From: SAR324 cluster bacterium
GTDB lineage: Bacteria > SAR324 > NAC60-12
NCBI GenBank assembly: GCA_015232315.1
Contig: JADFZZ010000025.1
Span: 275-64,274, forward strand
Reading direction: 5' to 3'
Length of the DNA: 64,000 bases
Positions 54,358 through 61,997 of this stretch are shown here, one piece after another. A program made the translations under genes and the position numbers. Below the pieces are notes generated by a model. That model saw nothing but the letters and a program-made list of their open reading frames with translations. It was not told where the DNA came from and made no database searches. Numbering within the stretch: position 1 is the first letter of the stretch; each line of letters starts with the position of its first letter.

Positions 54358-54485
54358 ATTTTCTCCTGACAATAGTTTAATTTTGGGTGATATCCTCTCT
54401 GAGGCAAATAAAGTCCAGCCATTTATTGAATTCTGAAGTTAACCACATCTCAGAATTTCTTCCAAATTGCTGATGCAAATAATTT

Positions 54486-55757
54486 CTAGTCCGCTACGTT
54501 GATCACTCTGTCGGTAGTCCGTTTTCCCCAATGAGGATCTTTTTCTGAGAGGCGTTCTTTTCTGAATGCGCCAATTTCGATCGGGACTGTCATTTTTGCC
54601 AGAAACGTAAAGATCAGTCCACCAATGGCCCAGATGCCTACACATACACCAATCTCATAAATGCTGGGGGAATACTCAACAATATCGCCCAATGGAGAAG
54701 GAATGAATCCCGGAATCACGAGGCCCATGCCTTTTTCGATCCAGATGCCAACAATCAACAGCAGGCAGGCGATGTTGAGAAAAAGCTTGTTATTACGCAA
54801 CTTATGAACAGAGAGAATAAAAACAGCGGTCACATTCAATGCAACGGCAGTCCAAATCCACGGAACCAGGTGGTTATGTCCCTCTAGTCCGAAAAACAGG
54901 TACTGAATTGAACTGGCATGTTGGGTTTGACTATAAAAGTCCGTGAAAAATTCAGCACCAAGCAAAAACAGACTGATTTGCAGTGCAACCGCAGTAATGA
55001 GAGCCAAACTTTCAATAACCTTTGCACTGACTTTCAGTTTTGTTTGTCGATCAATCACCTGCAATATCAGAATCATAAATGCCGGACCCGAAGAAAACGC
55101 GGAAGCCAGAAAGCGAGGTCCGAGAATGCTGGAATGCCAGAAAGGTCGGGAAACATTGGATGAAAACAGAAACGCTGTCACGGTGTGGATAGAGATCGCA
55201 AAAAAGATGGAAAGTAACACCAAGGGAAAATAAATTTTCGGATTGGGTTCCCTGCCTTCAAATTTTGTATAAAGCATGTAGGTCGGAATAATCAGATTCA
55301 ATATCAAGTAGGTGTTGATGACCACGACATCCCAAGCCAGCATGGAAGAGGGGAAATTCAAACGACCGATGAACGGAAGAATATGCCAAAGTCGATCCGG
55401 ACGTCCCAAACTGGCAAGAATGAACAGGATGCACATGATGCACGCTGTCGCCGCAATGACTTCGCCCATGATGACGACTTCCTTGATGGACTCTTGATGA
55501 AAAATATACGCGGGAATGACCAGCATGACCGCGGCCGCGGCAATTCCAACCATGAAAGCAAAATTGGCGATGTAAATGCCCCAGGGAACTTCCTCTCCCA
55601 GATCGGTGGAGTGAAGAGCCCCTACCTGAAACTGGTAGACATAACAATAGAGCCCCACCAACGCCAGAAAACCCAGCATAGCGACCCACGTCCAATAAAC
55701 GCGCCCTCCGCGAAATATTTCTAAAGCTGATTGCAAAAAAAACCGAACAACTTTCAT
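54486..55757 (-). CDS. NrfD-like quinol-oxidoreductase membrane subunit
   Basis: A 423-residue polytopic inner-membrane protein of the NrfD/PsrC/ActC family, with about ten predicted helices, e.g. WVAMLGFLALVGLYCYV, IYIANFAFMVGIAAAAVMLV, ILVIPAY, SSMLAWDVVVINTYLILNL. The family binds quinol and passes electrons to an iron-sulfur subunit; here that gene lies 10 bases upstream and the two are clearly paired. The C-terminus (EIGAFRKERLSEKDPHWG) is cytoplasmic and charged. The closest architecture in my memory is the Cbc, Qrc or alternative-complex III modules, but the arrangement does not equal any one of them. Confidence 0.9.
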   Translation of the reverse strand: MKVVRFFLQSALEIFRGGRVYWTWVAMLGFLALVGLYCYVYQFQVGALHSTDLGEEVPWGIYIANFAFMVGIAAAAVMLVIPAYIFHQESIKEVVIMGEVIAATACIMCILFILASLGRPDRLWHILPFIGRLNFPSSMLAWDVVVINTYLILNLIIPTYMLYTKFEGREPNPKIYFPLVLLSIFFAISIHTVTAFLFSSNVSRPFWHSSILGPRFLASAFSSGPAFMILILQVIDRQTKLKVSAKVIESLALITAVALQISLFLLGAEFFTDFYSQTQHASSIQYLFFGLEGHNHLVPWIWTAVALNVTAVFILSVHKLRNNKLFLNIACLLLIVGIWIEKGMGLVIPGFIPSPLGDIVEYSPSIYEIGVCVGIWAIGGLIFTFLAKMTVPIEIGAFRKERLSEKDPHWGKRTTDRVINVAD

Positions 55758-55767
55758 CAGATCTCCT

Positions 55768-56724
55768 CTAATCGGTATAATACCAGAATTTGGGATTAGT
55801 ATTTAATTCTTCTTTCAAGCGAAAAACGGTTTTGTTTTCCAGAATATAACGAATTTCGCTGTTTGGATCGAGCAGATTCCCAAAAACCCTGGCACCAGTA
55901 GGACAGGCTTCCAGACAGGCAGGTAATTTCCCTTTTCGGGTTCGTTGCACGCAGAAGGTACATTTTTCCATCACGCCACGTTCCCGGGGTCGGTTCCCCA
56001 GATAATGGGTGACAGGATTAATTTTTTCCGGAGGCAAATCAGGATCTTCCCAGTTGAAACGACGCGCCCAATAGGGACATGCCACCACACAGTAATGGCA
56101 CCCGATGCACCAGTTATAATCAATGACCACAATCCCGTCATCCTCTTTCCAGGTAGCTTTGGTGGGGCAGGCTCTCACGCAGGGGGGATTTTCGCAATGG
56201 TGACACTGGATCGGGAGATACATTTTCCCTTCCTGGGGAACAGTTTCCGAATCATAGTAATGATTTGATTCTTCAATGTTCATGGAGCCTTTATCCATCT
56301 CCAGCACACGGATGTACTGAATTTGAAGAGCCCGGCTGGTGTTGTTTTCTTCCATACATGCGGTAACACATTTGCGATAGCCCTTACACTTCGAGATATT
56401 CAGAGCGTATCCAAACAGAACCCCTTCAAGCGGAGGATCATTATTGATCTGGATGTCTACACCATATTTTCGTTTGGTCTTCCGTTCCAGACGGGCAATG
56501 GCATCAGCCACTTCTTCTTTGGTCATCTTCTGATAATGCCCCTGAAAAAATTCCTGAACCGCATCGGTGAAAGCATCGCCATCAACCGGGGTGGATGCCA
56601 TTGCCGTCGTAGCCGCAACGGTTGCCCCAGCAATACTGGCTTTTTTAAAAAATTTTCGTCGGGAAATTGCTTTCGTTGATCCGGAACCTGAATTTTCCGG
56701 GAGTTGTTCATTTGGGTCTGACAT
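55768..56724 (-). CDS. Tat-exported 4x[4Fe-4S]-type ferredoxin subunit (HybA/DsrO/PsrB-like)
   Basis: A 318-residue electron-transfer subunit. A twin-arginine motif SRRKFFK (21-27) precedes a hydrophobic stretch ending TTAMA, so it is exported folded. Cys groups: CKGYRKCVTAC; CHHCENPPCVRACP; CIGCHYCVVACP; CTFCVQ...CLEACP. In the first group the expected second Cys is Tyr (C-x2-Y-x2-C-x3-C), so one cluster would have an altered ligand set. It passes electrons between the NrfD subunit and the haem proteins encoded upstream. Neighbouring genes are 9 and 10 bases away. Confidence 0.92.
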   Translation of the reverse strand: MSDPNEQLPENSGSGSTKAISRRKFFKKASIAGATVAATTAMASTPVDGDAFTDAVQEFFQGHYQKMTKEEVADAIARLERKTKRKYGVDIQINNDPPLEGVLFGYALNISKCKGYRKCVTACMEENNTSRALQIQYIRVLEMDKGSMNIEESNHYYDSETVPQEGKMYLPIQCHHCENPPCVRACPTKATWKEDDGIVVIDYNWCIGCHYCVVACPYWARRFNWEDPDLPPEKINPVTHYLGNRPRERGVMEKCTFCVQRTRKGKLPACLEACPTGARVFGNLLDPNSEIRYILENKTVFRLKEELNTNPKFWYYTD

Positions 56725-56733
56725 GGTGGTTCC

Positions 56734-57525
56734 CTATTCTTTGTCTTTTTTGTGAATATTCCACATGTGGAGCGTCGATTTATGTTCTGGTCTACTTACA
56801 TGAACCACCGCATGATGCCTTCTGGGTGGAGGATCCGGTTGTTTGGGTTTGATGGAGGGAGAGTGCGGATCATGACACTCGGTGCATACCAGAATCTGAC
56901 GCTCACCATTCCAGTTTCCTATCCGTTTTCCATGCGCGCCAAAATACCAATCTTTTTGGCGTGCAGCATGACACTGACCACACAGCAGATAGGATTGATT
57001 AAAGTCGATCTGCTGGTCCTTCAGTGACTTCAAGTAATTCATGTGATTCAGATTATGGCAGTTCAAGCACCAGAAGCGCTGTTCCCCATGATCCAGAACA
57101 ATATTCGTATGCTCTTCAGTTAAGGTACGTTCCACATTCTTGTTGATCTCTGCGTCTTCATGACAGTCCAGACAAGGATAGTTTTCAAGTTCAGTCTTAC
57201 GTGGAGGAACAACAAACGGTGGGAAGGCTTTTATTTTTTCTCCAGGTGTCACCTCTTCTCTTTTCCAGAAGTCACGGACGTAGGCAAGTGTGACCTGCGC
57301 TGTTTCACTCAACTTGATGCCCTCTTCAGCCTTTTCATTGGTATCTCCGGCATCCTGTTCGTCATTTTCATCATCGCCTTCGTCCTCTGCGGCATCGTCT
57401 GTTTCATCGGAAGGAGTCTCAGCATAAACCGGACTTTCATGGAGGGAAACAACGATCCACGAGCTCCCCCACAAACCGAGAAGCACTATCAGAATGCCTA
57501 TCATGCTTTTAGTCATTTTGTTCAT
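56734..57525 (-). CDS. Tetrahaem c-type cytochrome with acidic N-terminal segment
   Basis: A 263-residue protein anchored or exported by an N-terminal helix (IGILIVLLGLWGSSWIVVSL). A very acidic stretch follows (ETPSDETDDAAEDEGDD and ENDEQDAGDTNEKAEEG), then CLDCH, CLNCH, CGQCH, CTECH. The spacing (NYPCLDCH.., FWCLNCH.., LLCGQCH.., LVCTECHDPH) suits a periplasmic NapB-/DsrJ-like electron carrier, but I recognise no family. ATG 57525 lies 11 bases downstream of the heptahaem stop. Together with the Fe-S and NrfD genes it may form a quinol-oxidising complex. Confidence 0.88.
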   Translation of the reverse strand: MNKMTKSMIGILIVLLGLWGSSWIVVSLHESPVYAETPSDETDDAAEDEGDDENDEQDAGDTNEKAEEGIKLSETAQVTLAYVRDFWKREEVTPGEKIKAFPPFVVPPRKTELENYPCLDCHEDAEINKNVERTLTEEHTNIVLDHGEQRFWCLNCHNLNHMNYLKSLKDQQIDFNQSYLLCGQCHAARQKDWYFGAHGKRIGNWNGERQILVCTECHDPHSPSIKPKQPDPPPRRHHAVVHVSRPEHKSTLHMWNIHKKDKE

Positions 57526-57536
57526 ACAAAACCTGA

Positions 57537-59087
57537 TCATTCGTAAGTTTCTGCTCCACCGGTATGGCAATCGGAACAATCCGTATATTCACTCATTTTT
57601 TCATTTTCATCATCGCCTTCTCGGATAGGATGGCGAAATTCCAGGCCTTTTTCAAAGTCAACGGTTCCGGACTGAATGTTTTCGCCTTGTGCCAGGATCA
57701 AGTGACATTTATCACACGTTGTAAAAATGGTTTCCCCTTTGTCCGACTGCAATTGATCCGTGTGACAACGAAAACATCCTTGCCAATCCCGGTGTCCAAT
57801 ATTATCCGGATAGGCCGACCACTTGGTTTTCATCTCCGGGAAAATAGTTTTCTGATACACTTCCTGAACACCATTGATAGCGACTTCCACCTTTCCATTG
57901 TGTTCTTCAAAAATGTCCGGATAGTTTTCTTTATAAAAATCTCTGAGTGCATTCGCAATACCGACCACCGCCTCTTCTGTGGTTTCATAGTTGGTGTCAA
58001 TGGCTTTCACCGCCTCTTTTTTAATATAGGGAAGGTCCAATGGAATAACGCCTGATTCCATTGCCTGATTGATCGAATCCATGGGGCTTGGAAATTTATG
58101 GGCTGGGCGATTATGACAGTCCATGCAATCCATCACACGCACCGGCAAGGTTTTCCGTTCTTCTTCCGTGAGTGGTTTTTCTGTTTGATTGAAGGTGCTC
58201 ACACTTCCGTCCGAACGTTTGATACGGACCCAGGCGATGTTCTGCCGTTTTTCATCGCGAGCGATATATTCAACTTTGGAGGCCAGCAACATATGGTAAT
58301 GGATGCCTCGACCTTTCATCATCATCGTTTCTTCGCCACCAATCTTGATCAACATCCGAAGCTTATAGGGGGTATTGTCTTCGTCTGACAGGAAGTGGGT
58401 TTTGACTGTTTCCCGATAGCCAATAAATTTTTTGGGCCAGTGACAGGTTTCGCAGGTTTCGCGTGCAGGACGCAAATCATGGATGGGCGTGGGAATAGGA
58501 CGTGAATAGCTATTGGCCATCACCGCAAAAACCTGTCTTAGTCCTGATAACTTGGATTTGACATACCAATCAGCCCCACCGCCAATGTGACATTCCACAC
58601 ACTTCACCCGCGCATGAGAAGACTCATGATAGGTTGTCCACTCCGGTTTCATGACACTGTGGCAGGTCTGGCCACAGAATTCTACCGATTCTGTGACATG
58701 ATAACCTTTATAACTGGCAATCCCCAGAAGCAATGTGATTGAAACAGTTATGACTGAGCCGATGAACAAAGTCATCAACGGGTGGGTGAGTAAAAAATGC
58801 TCTGAAAACGATGAGACTTCTCCCCGCTTCTGTTTCTGCTTACCACGAATATGTCCAACGACGAACAGCGATATACCCACAATGGTAAAGCCAAACAGCA
58901 CCGCATAACCGATCCCGACATAGGACGAGGAGTCTTTGGAAAAGACCCCCGCAAAAAACAGAAACATCAAACCAATGACACCAATCAGGGCCAAAATGAA
59001 ACCCGACATATTCAAAAAGTTCAAGGGCATTTTCAAATGTCGCTTCTCTGGTGCGCCAGTCCCTGGATTATTTTCCGTCTCGTTCAT
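57537..59087 (-). CDS. NapC/NirT-type membrane multihaem cytochrome (seven haem motifs)
   Basis: A 516-residue inner-membrane cytochrome with three predicted helices (about 25-45, 57-80, 103-126). The periplasmic part has one CX3CH motif (CGQTCH, around residue 138) and six CXXCH: CVECH, CETCH, CMDCH, CFRCH, CDKCH, CSDCH. The stretch KSKLSGLRQVFAVMANSYSR and PARETCETCHWP are typical of deltaproteobacterial NapC/NirT homologues. It would take electrons from quinol and pass them to soluble cytochromes. The CX3CH first site replaces the usual CxxCH of NapC/NrfH; similar CX3CH versions occur in Geobacter-type homologues. Confidence 0.9.
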   Translation of the reverse strand: MNETENNPGTGAPEKRHLKMPLNFLNMSGFILALIGVIGLMFLFFAGVFSKDSSSYVGIGYAVLFGFTIVGISLFVVGHIRGKQKQKRGEVSSFSEHFLLTHPLMTLFIGSVITVSITLLLGIASYKGYHVTESVEFCGQTCHSVMKPEWTTYHESSHARVKCVECHIGGGADWYVKSKLSGLRQVFAVMANSYSRPIPTPIHDLRPARETCETCHWPKKFIGYRETVKTHFLSDEDNTPYKLRMLIKIGGEETMMMKGRGIHYHMLLASKVEYIARDEKRQNIAWVRIKRSDGSVSTFNQTEKPLTEEERKTLPVRVMDCMDCHNRPAHKFPSPMDSINQAMESGVIPLDLPYIKKEAVKAIDTNYETTEEAVVGIANALRDFYKENYPDIFEEHNGKVEVAINGVQEVYQKTIFPEMKTKWSAYPDNIGHRDWQGCFRCHTDQLQSDKGETIFTTCDKCHLILAQGENIQSGTVDFEKGLEFRHPIREGDDENEKMSEYTDCSDCHTGGAETYE

Positions 59088-59170
59088 ATTGATTTCCCTA
59101 TAAGAGGTTCAACTTGAAGTAGGGTGCTCATTTATTGAAATATACGTCGATTATTGATGTGAGTCTCAGT

Positions 59171-59962
59171 TCACTTCTGCCGGGATTTCATCTGCTTACG
59201 GACTTCATCCCGTTTGGCACTGAGCGAATCGAGGACCGTGCGTGTTTTCGTGGCGATATTTTTGAGATCAAAGGTATGCCAGGTAGTTGAAAGATCTTCC
59301 AGTTGACCATCTATGCCGGTCAGGAAAGACTTGGTATCTGTGGGCTCTCCCCGAAGAGAAATATAGCGATAGAAGCGATGGATGGAAAGAAATTGATTGA
59401 GTAAATTCTCAGCTTTGTCAGGAATTTCAGGATTGTTTTTGGTTTTTTCATTGTGGCACTGAACACAGGTTTTTTTCACAGTGTTGACGTTCAACGCAGC
59501 CACATTGAGAGACCCATGACAGGTCACACAGTTGGGGCCCTGGTGTCCGTCTTTCTTTTTGGTGAGGTTCTCAAAATGAGGACTTTTGCGGTAGCCATTA
59601 TAAATATCATCATGACAGGTCCCACAAGTATCAGGAACATTGGCAAATCTCACATTGGAATCAATGTCTTTCCCATGAGCCAGTTTTTTATCTGCTTCTT
59701 CCTGATTGCCCCCATGACAATCAGTACAGGTCACTTCTTCCTGATTATGTGTCGACGAAGTCCATTGCTGGAAATAATTGTATAATTTTTTATTGGTCAC
59801 CAGAAAATCCGAATCGCTGTGACAATCGACACAGGAGTTTTCAACTTTTTTTGCAAAAGCCAGTCCGCCAGTTCCCACAAGAAATGCAACGTTCACAAGG
59901 AAACATAACAAAAACAAATATCGTTTTTCTGAAATATTTCTATCTAAGCGCTGACAGTTCAT
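59171..59962 (-). CDS. Pentahaem periplasmic cytochrome c
   Basis: A 263-residue protein with a signal peptide (FLLCFLVNVAFLVGTGGLAFA, cleaved near residue 37) and five CXXCH: CVDCH, CTDCH, CGTCH, CVTCH, CVQCH in residues 43-170, followed by a 90-residue haem-free helical tail. A candidate haem-ligating His occurs near SSTHNQEEV and SPHFENL. No family was recognised beyond a general NrfB/MtrA-like or tetrahaem-flavocytochrome style. It lies between the heptahaem gene (83 bases) and the c554-like gene (145 bases), in the same direction. Confidence 0.85.
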   Translation of the reverse strand: MNCQRLDRNISEKRYLFLLCFLVNVAFLVGTGGLAFAKKVENSCVDCHSDSDFLVTNKKLYNYFQQWTSSTHNQEEVTCTDCHGGNQEEADKKLAHGKDIDSNVRFANVPDTCGTCHDDIYNGYRKSPHFENLTKKKDGHQGPNCVTCHGSLNVAALNVNTVKKTCVQCHNEKTKNNPEIPDKAENLLNQFLSIHRFYRYISLRGEPTDTKSFLTGIDGQLEDLSTTWHTFDLKNIATKTRTVLDSLSAKRDEVRKQMKSRQK

Positions 59963-60107
59963 GAGCTATCTCAGTGAAATGATTCCGAGCTATGGCAGTC
60001 ACTACGAAAAACGGACCGCAGTCCCGGGAAATTCATGTGATGAATCAGATGCGCTTTCAGGTAAGAAAACGCATCCTTGAGATCAATTTGTATTATATGC
60101 TCCGGAA

Positions 60108-60827
60108 TTATTCTTTGTCATCCTCATCAGCATCGTCAGCTTTATCACTTCCGCCGTCATCATATGGTCCTCGTGGATGAGCAATATCCTTCTTGGCTTG
60201 TTCAAAATCGAAACCTTTTTTCGGATCCCAGCTAGGATTTTTGAAGGTTTTGCCACCAACAGTGATTTCCGCGGCATGACATTGTGTACAATTCTCTTTA
60301 GTTCCCAAACTCAAACCAAATTTTTCTTTCAGGTTTTCCCGTTCTGTTTTGAGAGCCGAGGCAGTTTTATCATACTCAGGTGTTCCTTCTTTGAGTTTTG
60401 CCAGTTCCATTTTTAAACGGTGCAATTCTTTTTTAACCTTTTTACTTTTGTAGTTGCTTCCAGGACCATGGCAAGACTCACATTGCACACCGTCTTCCAT
60501 ACTGAATTTTTTATCAAACATTTTTTTGTCTTCACCATAACCTGTCACATGACAAGTCAAGCATTCAGCACTTTCAGAAGGAACTCCGGTGAAACCGATT
60601 TTCTTCGCGGCTTCCAGGGCTTTGTCGGATTTCAGCGTTTCAAAAGATTTGGCCAGTTTTGTTTTTTGCCAGATTTTAAACTGCTCGCCTTCTTTTTCAC
60701 TTTTATGGCACTTTTTACATTGATTGACACCTACATACTTAGCAGGCTTTGCCTGACTCTGTCCACTCAACGGAAAAGCCCACACCAGTCCTAACATTGA
60801 AAGAACAATCACTCCTTTTTTCCACAT
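60108..60827 (-). CDS. Cytochrome c554-like tetrahaem protein
   Basis: A 239-residue exported protein (signal peptide to about residue 25, SQAKPAKYVG). It has CKKCH, CLTCH, CESCH, CTQCH with YVGVNQCKKCHKSEKEGEQFKIWQKTKLAK and ECLTCHVTGYGEDKKMF, the pattern of the cytochrome c554 family (hydroxylamine-oxidation partner in nitrifiers, and relatives in Deltaproteobacteria). A Lys/Glu-rich coiled-coil insert (HRLKMELAKLKEGTPEYDKT, about 125-165) is unusual. The acidic tail DDGGSDKADDADEDDKE ends it. I set the start at ATG 60827, with AGGAG seven bases upstream. Confidence 0.88.
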   Translation of the reverse strand: MWKKGVIVLSMLGLVWAFPLSGQSQAKPAKYVGVNQCKKCHKSEKEGEQFKIWQKTKLAKSFETLKSDKALEAAKKIGFTGVPSESAECLTCHVTGYGEDKKMFDKKFSMEDGVQCESCHGPGSNYKSKKVKKELHRLKMELAKLKEGTPEYDKTASALKTERENLKEKFGLSLGTKENCTQCHAAEITVGGKTFKNPSWDPKKGFDFEQAKKDIAHPRGPYDDGGSDKADDADEDDKE

Positions 60828-60892
60828 ACCCATCTCCTTTGGTTTGTTGTTGATCAAAATTACTTTACAGGCAGAACAGCCCTCCCCTTATC

Positions 60893-60912
60893 AGTGCGCT
60901 TTATTGCGCACT
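60893..60912 (-). promoter_or_regulatory. Hairpin between the dodecahaem and c554-like genes
   Basis: AGTGCGC (60893-60899) and GCGCACT (60906-60912) form a perfect 7-base-pair stem with a 6-base loop. On the minus strand an A-rich run precedes it (bases 60919-60925) and no U-run follows. It is 65 bases before the c554-like ATG and could be an mRNA processing or stability element inside the operon. Confidence 0.4.
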
Positions 60913-60983
60913 ACTCATTTTTTTTCATGACATAAAAACTGCTTGATGATCCAGAAAAAAGTTCGGCACACCTATGTTTCTTT

Positions 60984-61997
60984 TCAATTTTTAAGGTGTT
61001 GCGGAGTACGATGGCATAACATACAACCCTCCTCGGGTGTCGAATTGGACTCCAGGTGACATCCCAGACAATGATTTTGACTCCAGTTCGCAATATGAGA
61101 GCGAGGAGCTGTTTCATTGTGACAGGCCACACAAGTATCCTGTTTGTGACAGGTCATGCATTTTTCACGGTCGGCACTTGCCATGATGCCATGTCCACGA
61201 GCCTGCCAGAACTGAGTGTGGTCTTTGGGCTTTTCGGTCTTATGACAATCCACACATGTTTTCTGGACATGACACGTCATGCAGTCTTTGCCATGAGAGC
61301 CTTCATTGAGATGAGACACGGTTCCATGGTATTTAGGCCACTGAGCCTTGTGCTGGTCAGGTTTGAAGTTTTGATCAAAAGTATCTTTGGTGTGGCAGGA
61401 TTGACAGGCATTCCGCACCTGAAATCCCTCAATTTGCTCCAGGTGACAATCAATACATTGTCTGGGCGTTGGCATATACTTACCGACAGGAATTTCTAGC
61501 CCTTCATCGTGCGCAATATCGCCATGACAGGCTTCGCATTTCAAATCCTTATCAAGATGCGTCTTGTGAGAAAATTCCAGATTTTTATAGGGACGAGGCC
61601 CCATTTTGACTACCCGTTTTTTAGCTTCAATATCAGCAAGATCGGCCAAAGTTCCAGTGTGGCAGGTGAGACATTCTTCCTTATCCACTTCTGTAGTTTC
61701 AGTTTCCTCAACGTCAGCGTCATCATTTTCATCATTTTCGTTGTCGCTGTTCACAAGACCTGTATTTTCATGGCAATCCGCACAGGTTTCCTTGGTGGGA
61801 AGAAGTTTTCCTTTTTCCGCACCTTCTTCGTGGCAATCCTCGCACGCTTTTTCTTCTTCAACAACATGCTTGAAATGATTTAATTTCAGATCGCGTCTAT
61901 GCTCTTCAGCCTGAAGCGAGTGACCTCCCAAGAACAGCATCAGCAAGCTCACAAGGCATATAAAATTGCGTTGGATTGGGGAATATTTAGAAATCAC
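60984..61997 (-). CDS. Dodecahaem periplasmic c-type cytochrome
   Basis: A 337-residue exported cytochrome with twelve CXXCH motifs: CEDCH, CADCH, CLTCH, CEACH, CIDCH, CQSCH, CMTCH, CVDCH, CMTCH, CVACH, CLGCH, CMLCH. The density, one haem per 28 residues, implies a closely packed haem wire. An acidic insert (NSDNENDENDDADVEETETTE) sits between motifs 2 and 3. It starts at GTG 61997 with a perfect-looking GGAGGT six to seven bases upstream, inside the porin gene, which it overlaps by 11 bases. The neighbour is a beta-barrel, so it probably plugs the barrel from the periplasm, like MtrA or OmaB. Confidence 0.93.
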   Translation of the reverse strand: MISKYSPIQRNFICLVSLLMLFLGGHSLQAEEHRRDLKLNHFKHVVEEEKACEDCHEEGAEKGKLLPTKETCADCHENTGLVNSDNENDENDDADVEETETTEVDKEECLTCHTGTLADLADIEAKKRVVKMGPRPYKNLEFSHKTHLDKDLKCEACHGDIAHDEGLEIPVGKYMPTPRQCIDCHLEQIEGFQVRNACQSCHTKDTFDQNFKPDQHKAQWPKYHGTVSHLNEGSHGKDCMTCHVQKTCVDCHKTEKPKDHTQFWQARGHGIMASADREKCMTCHKQDTCVACHNETAPRSHIANWSQNHCLGCHLESNSTPEEGCMLCHRTPQHLKN

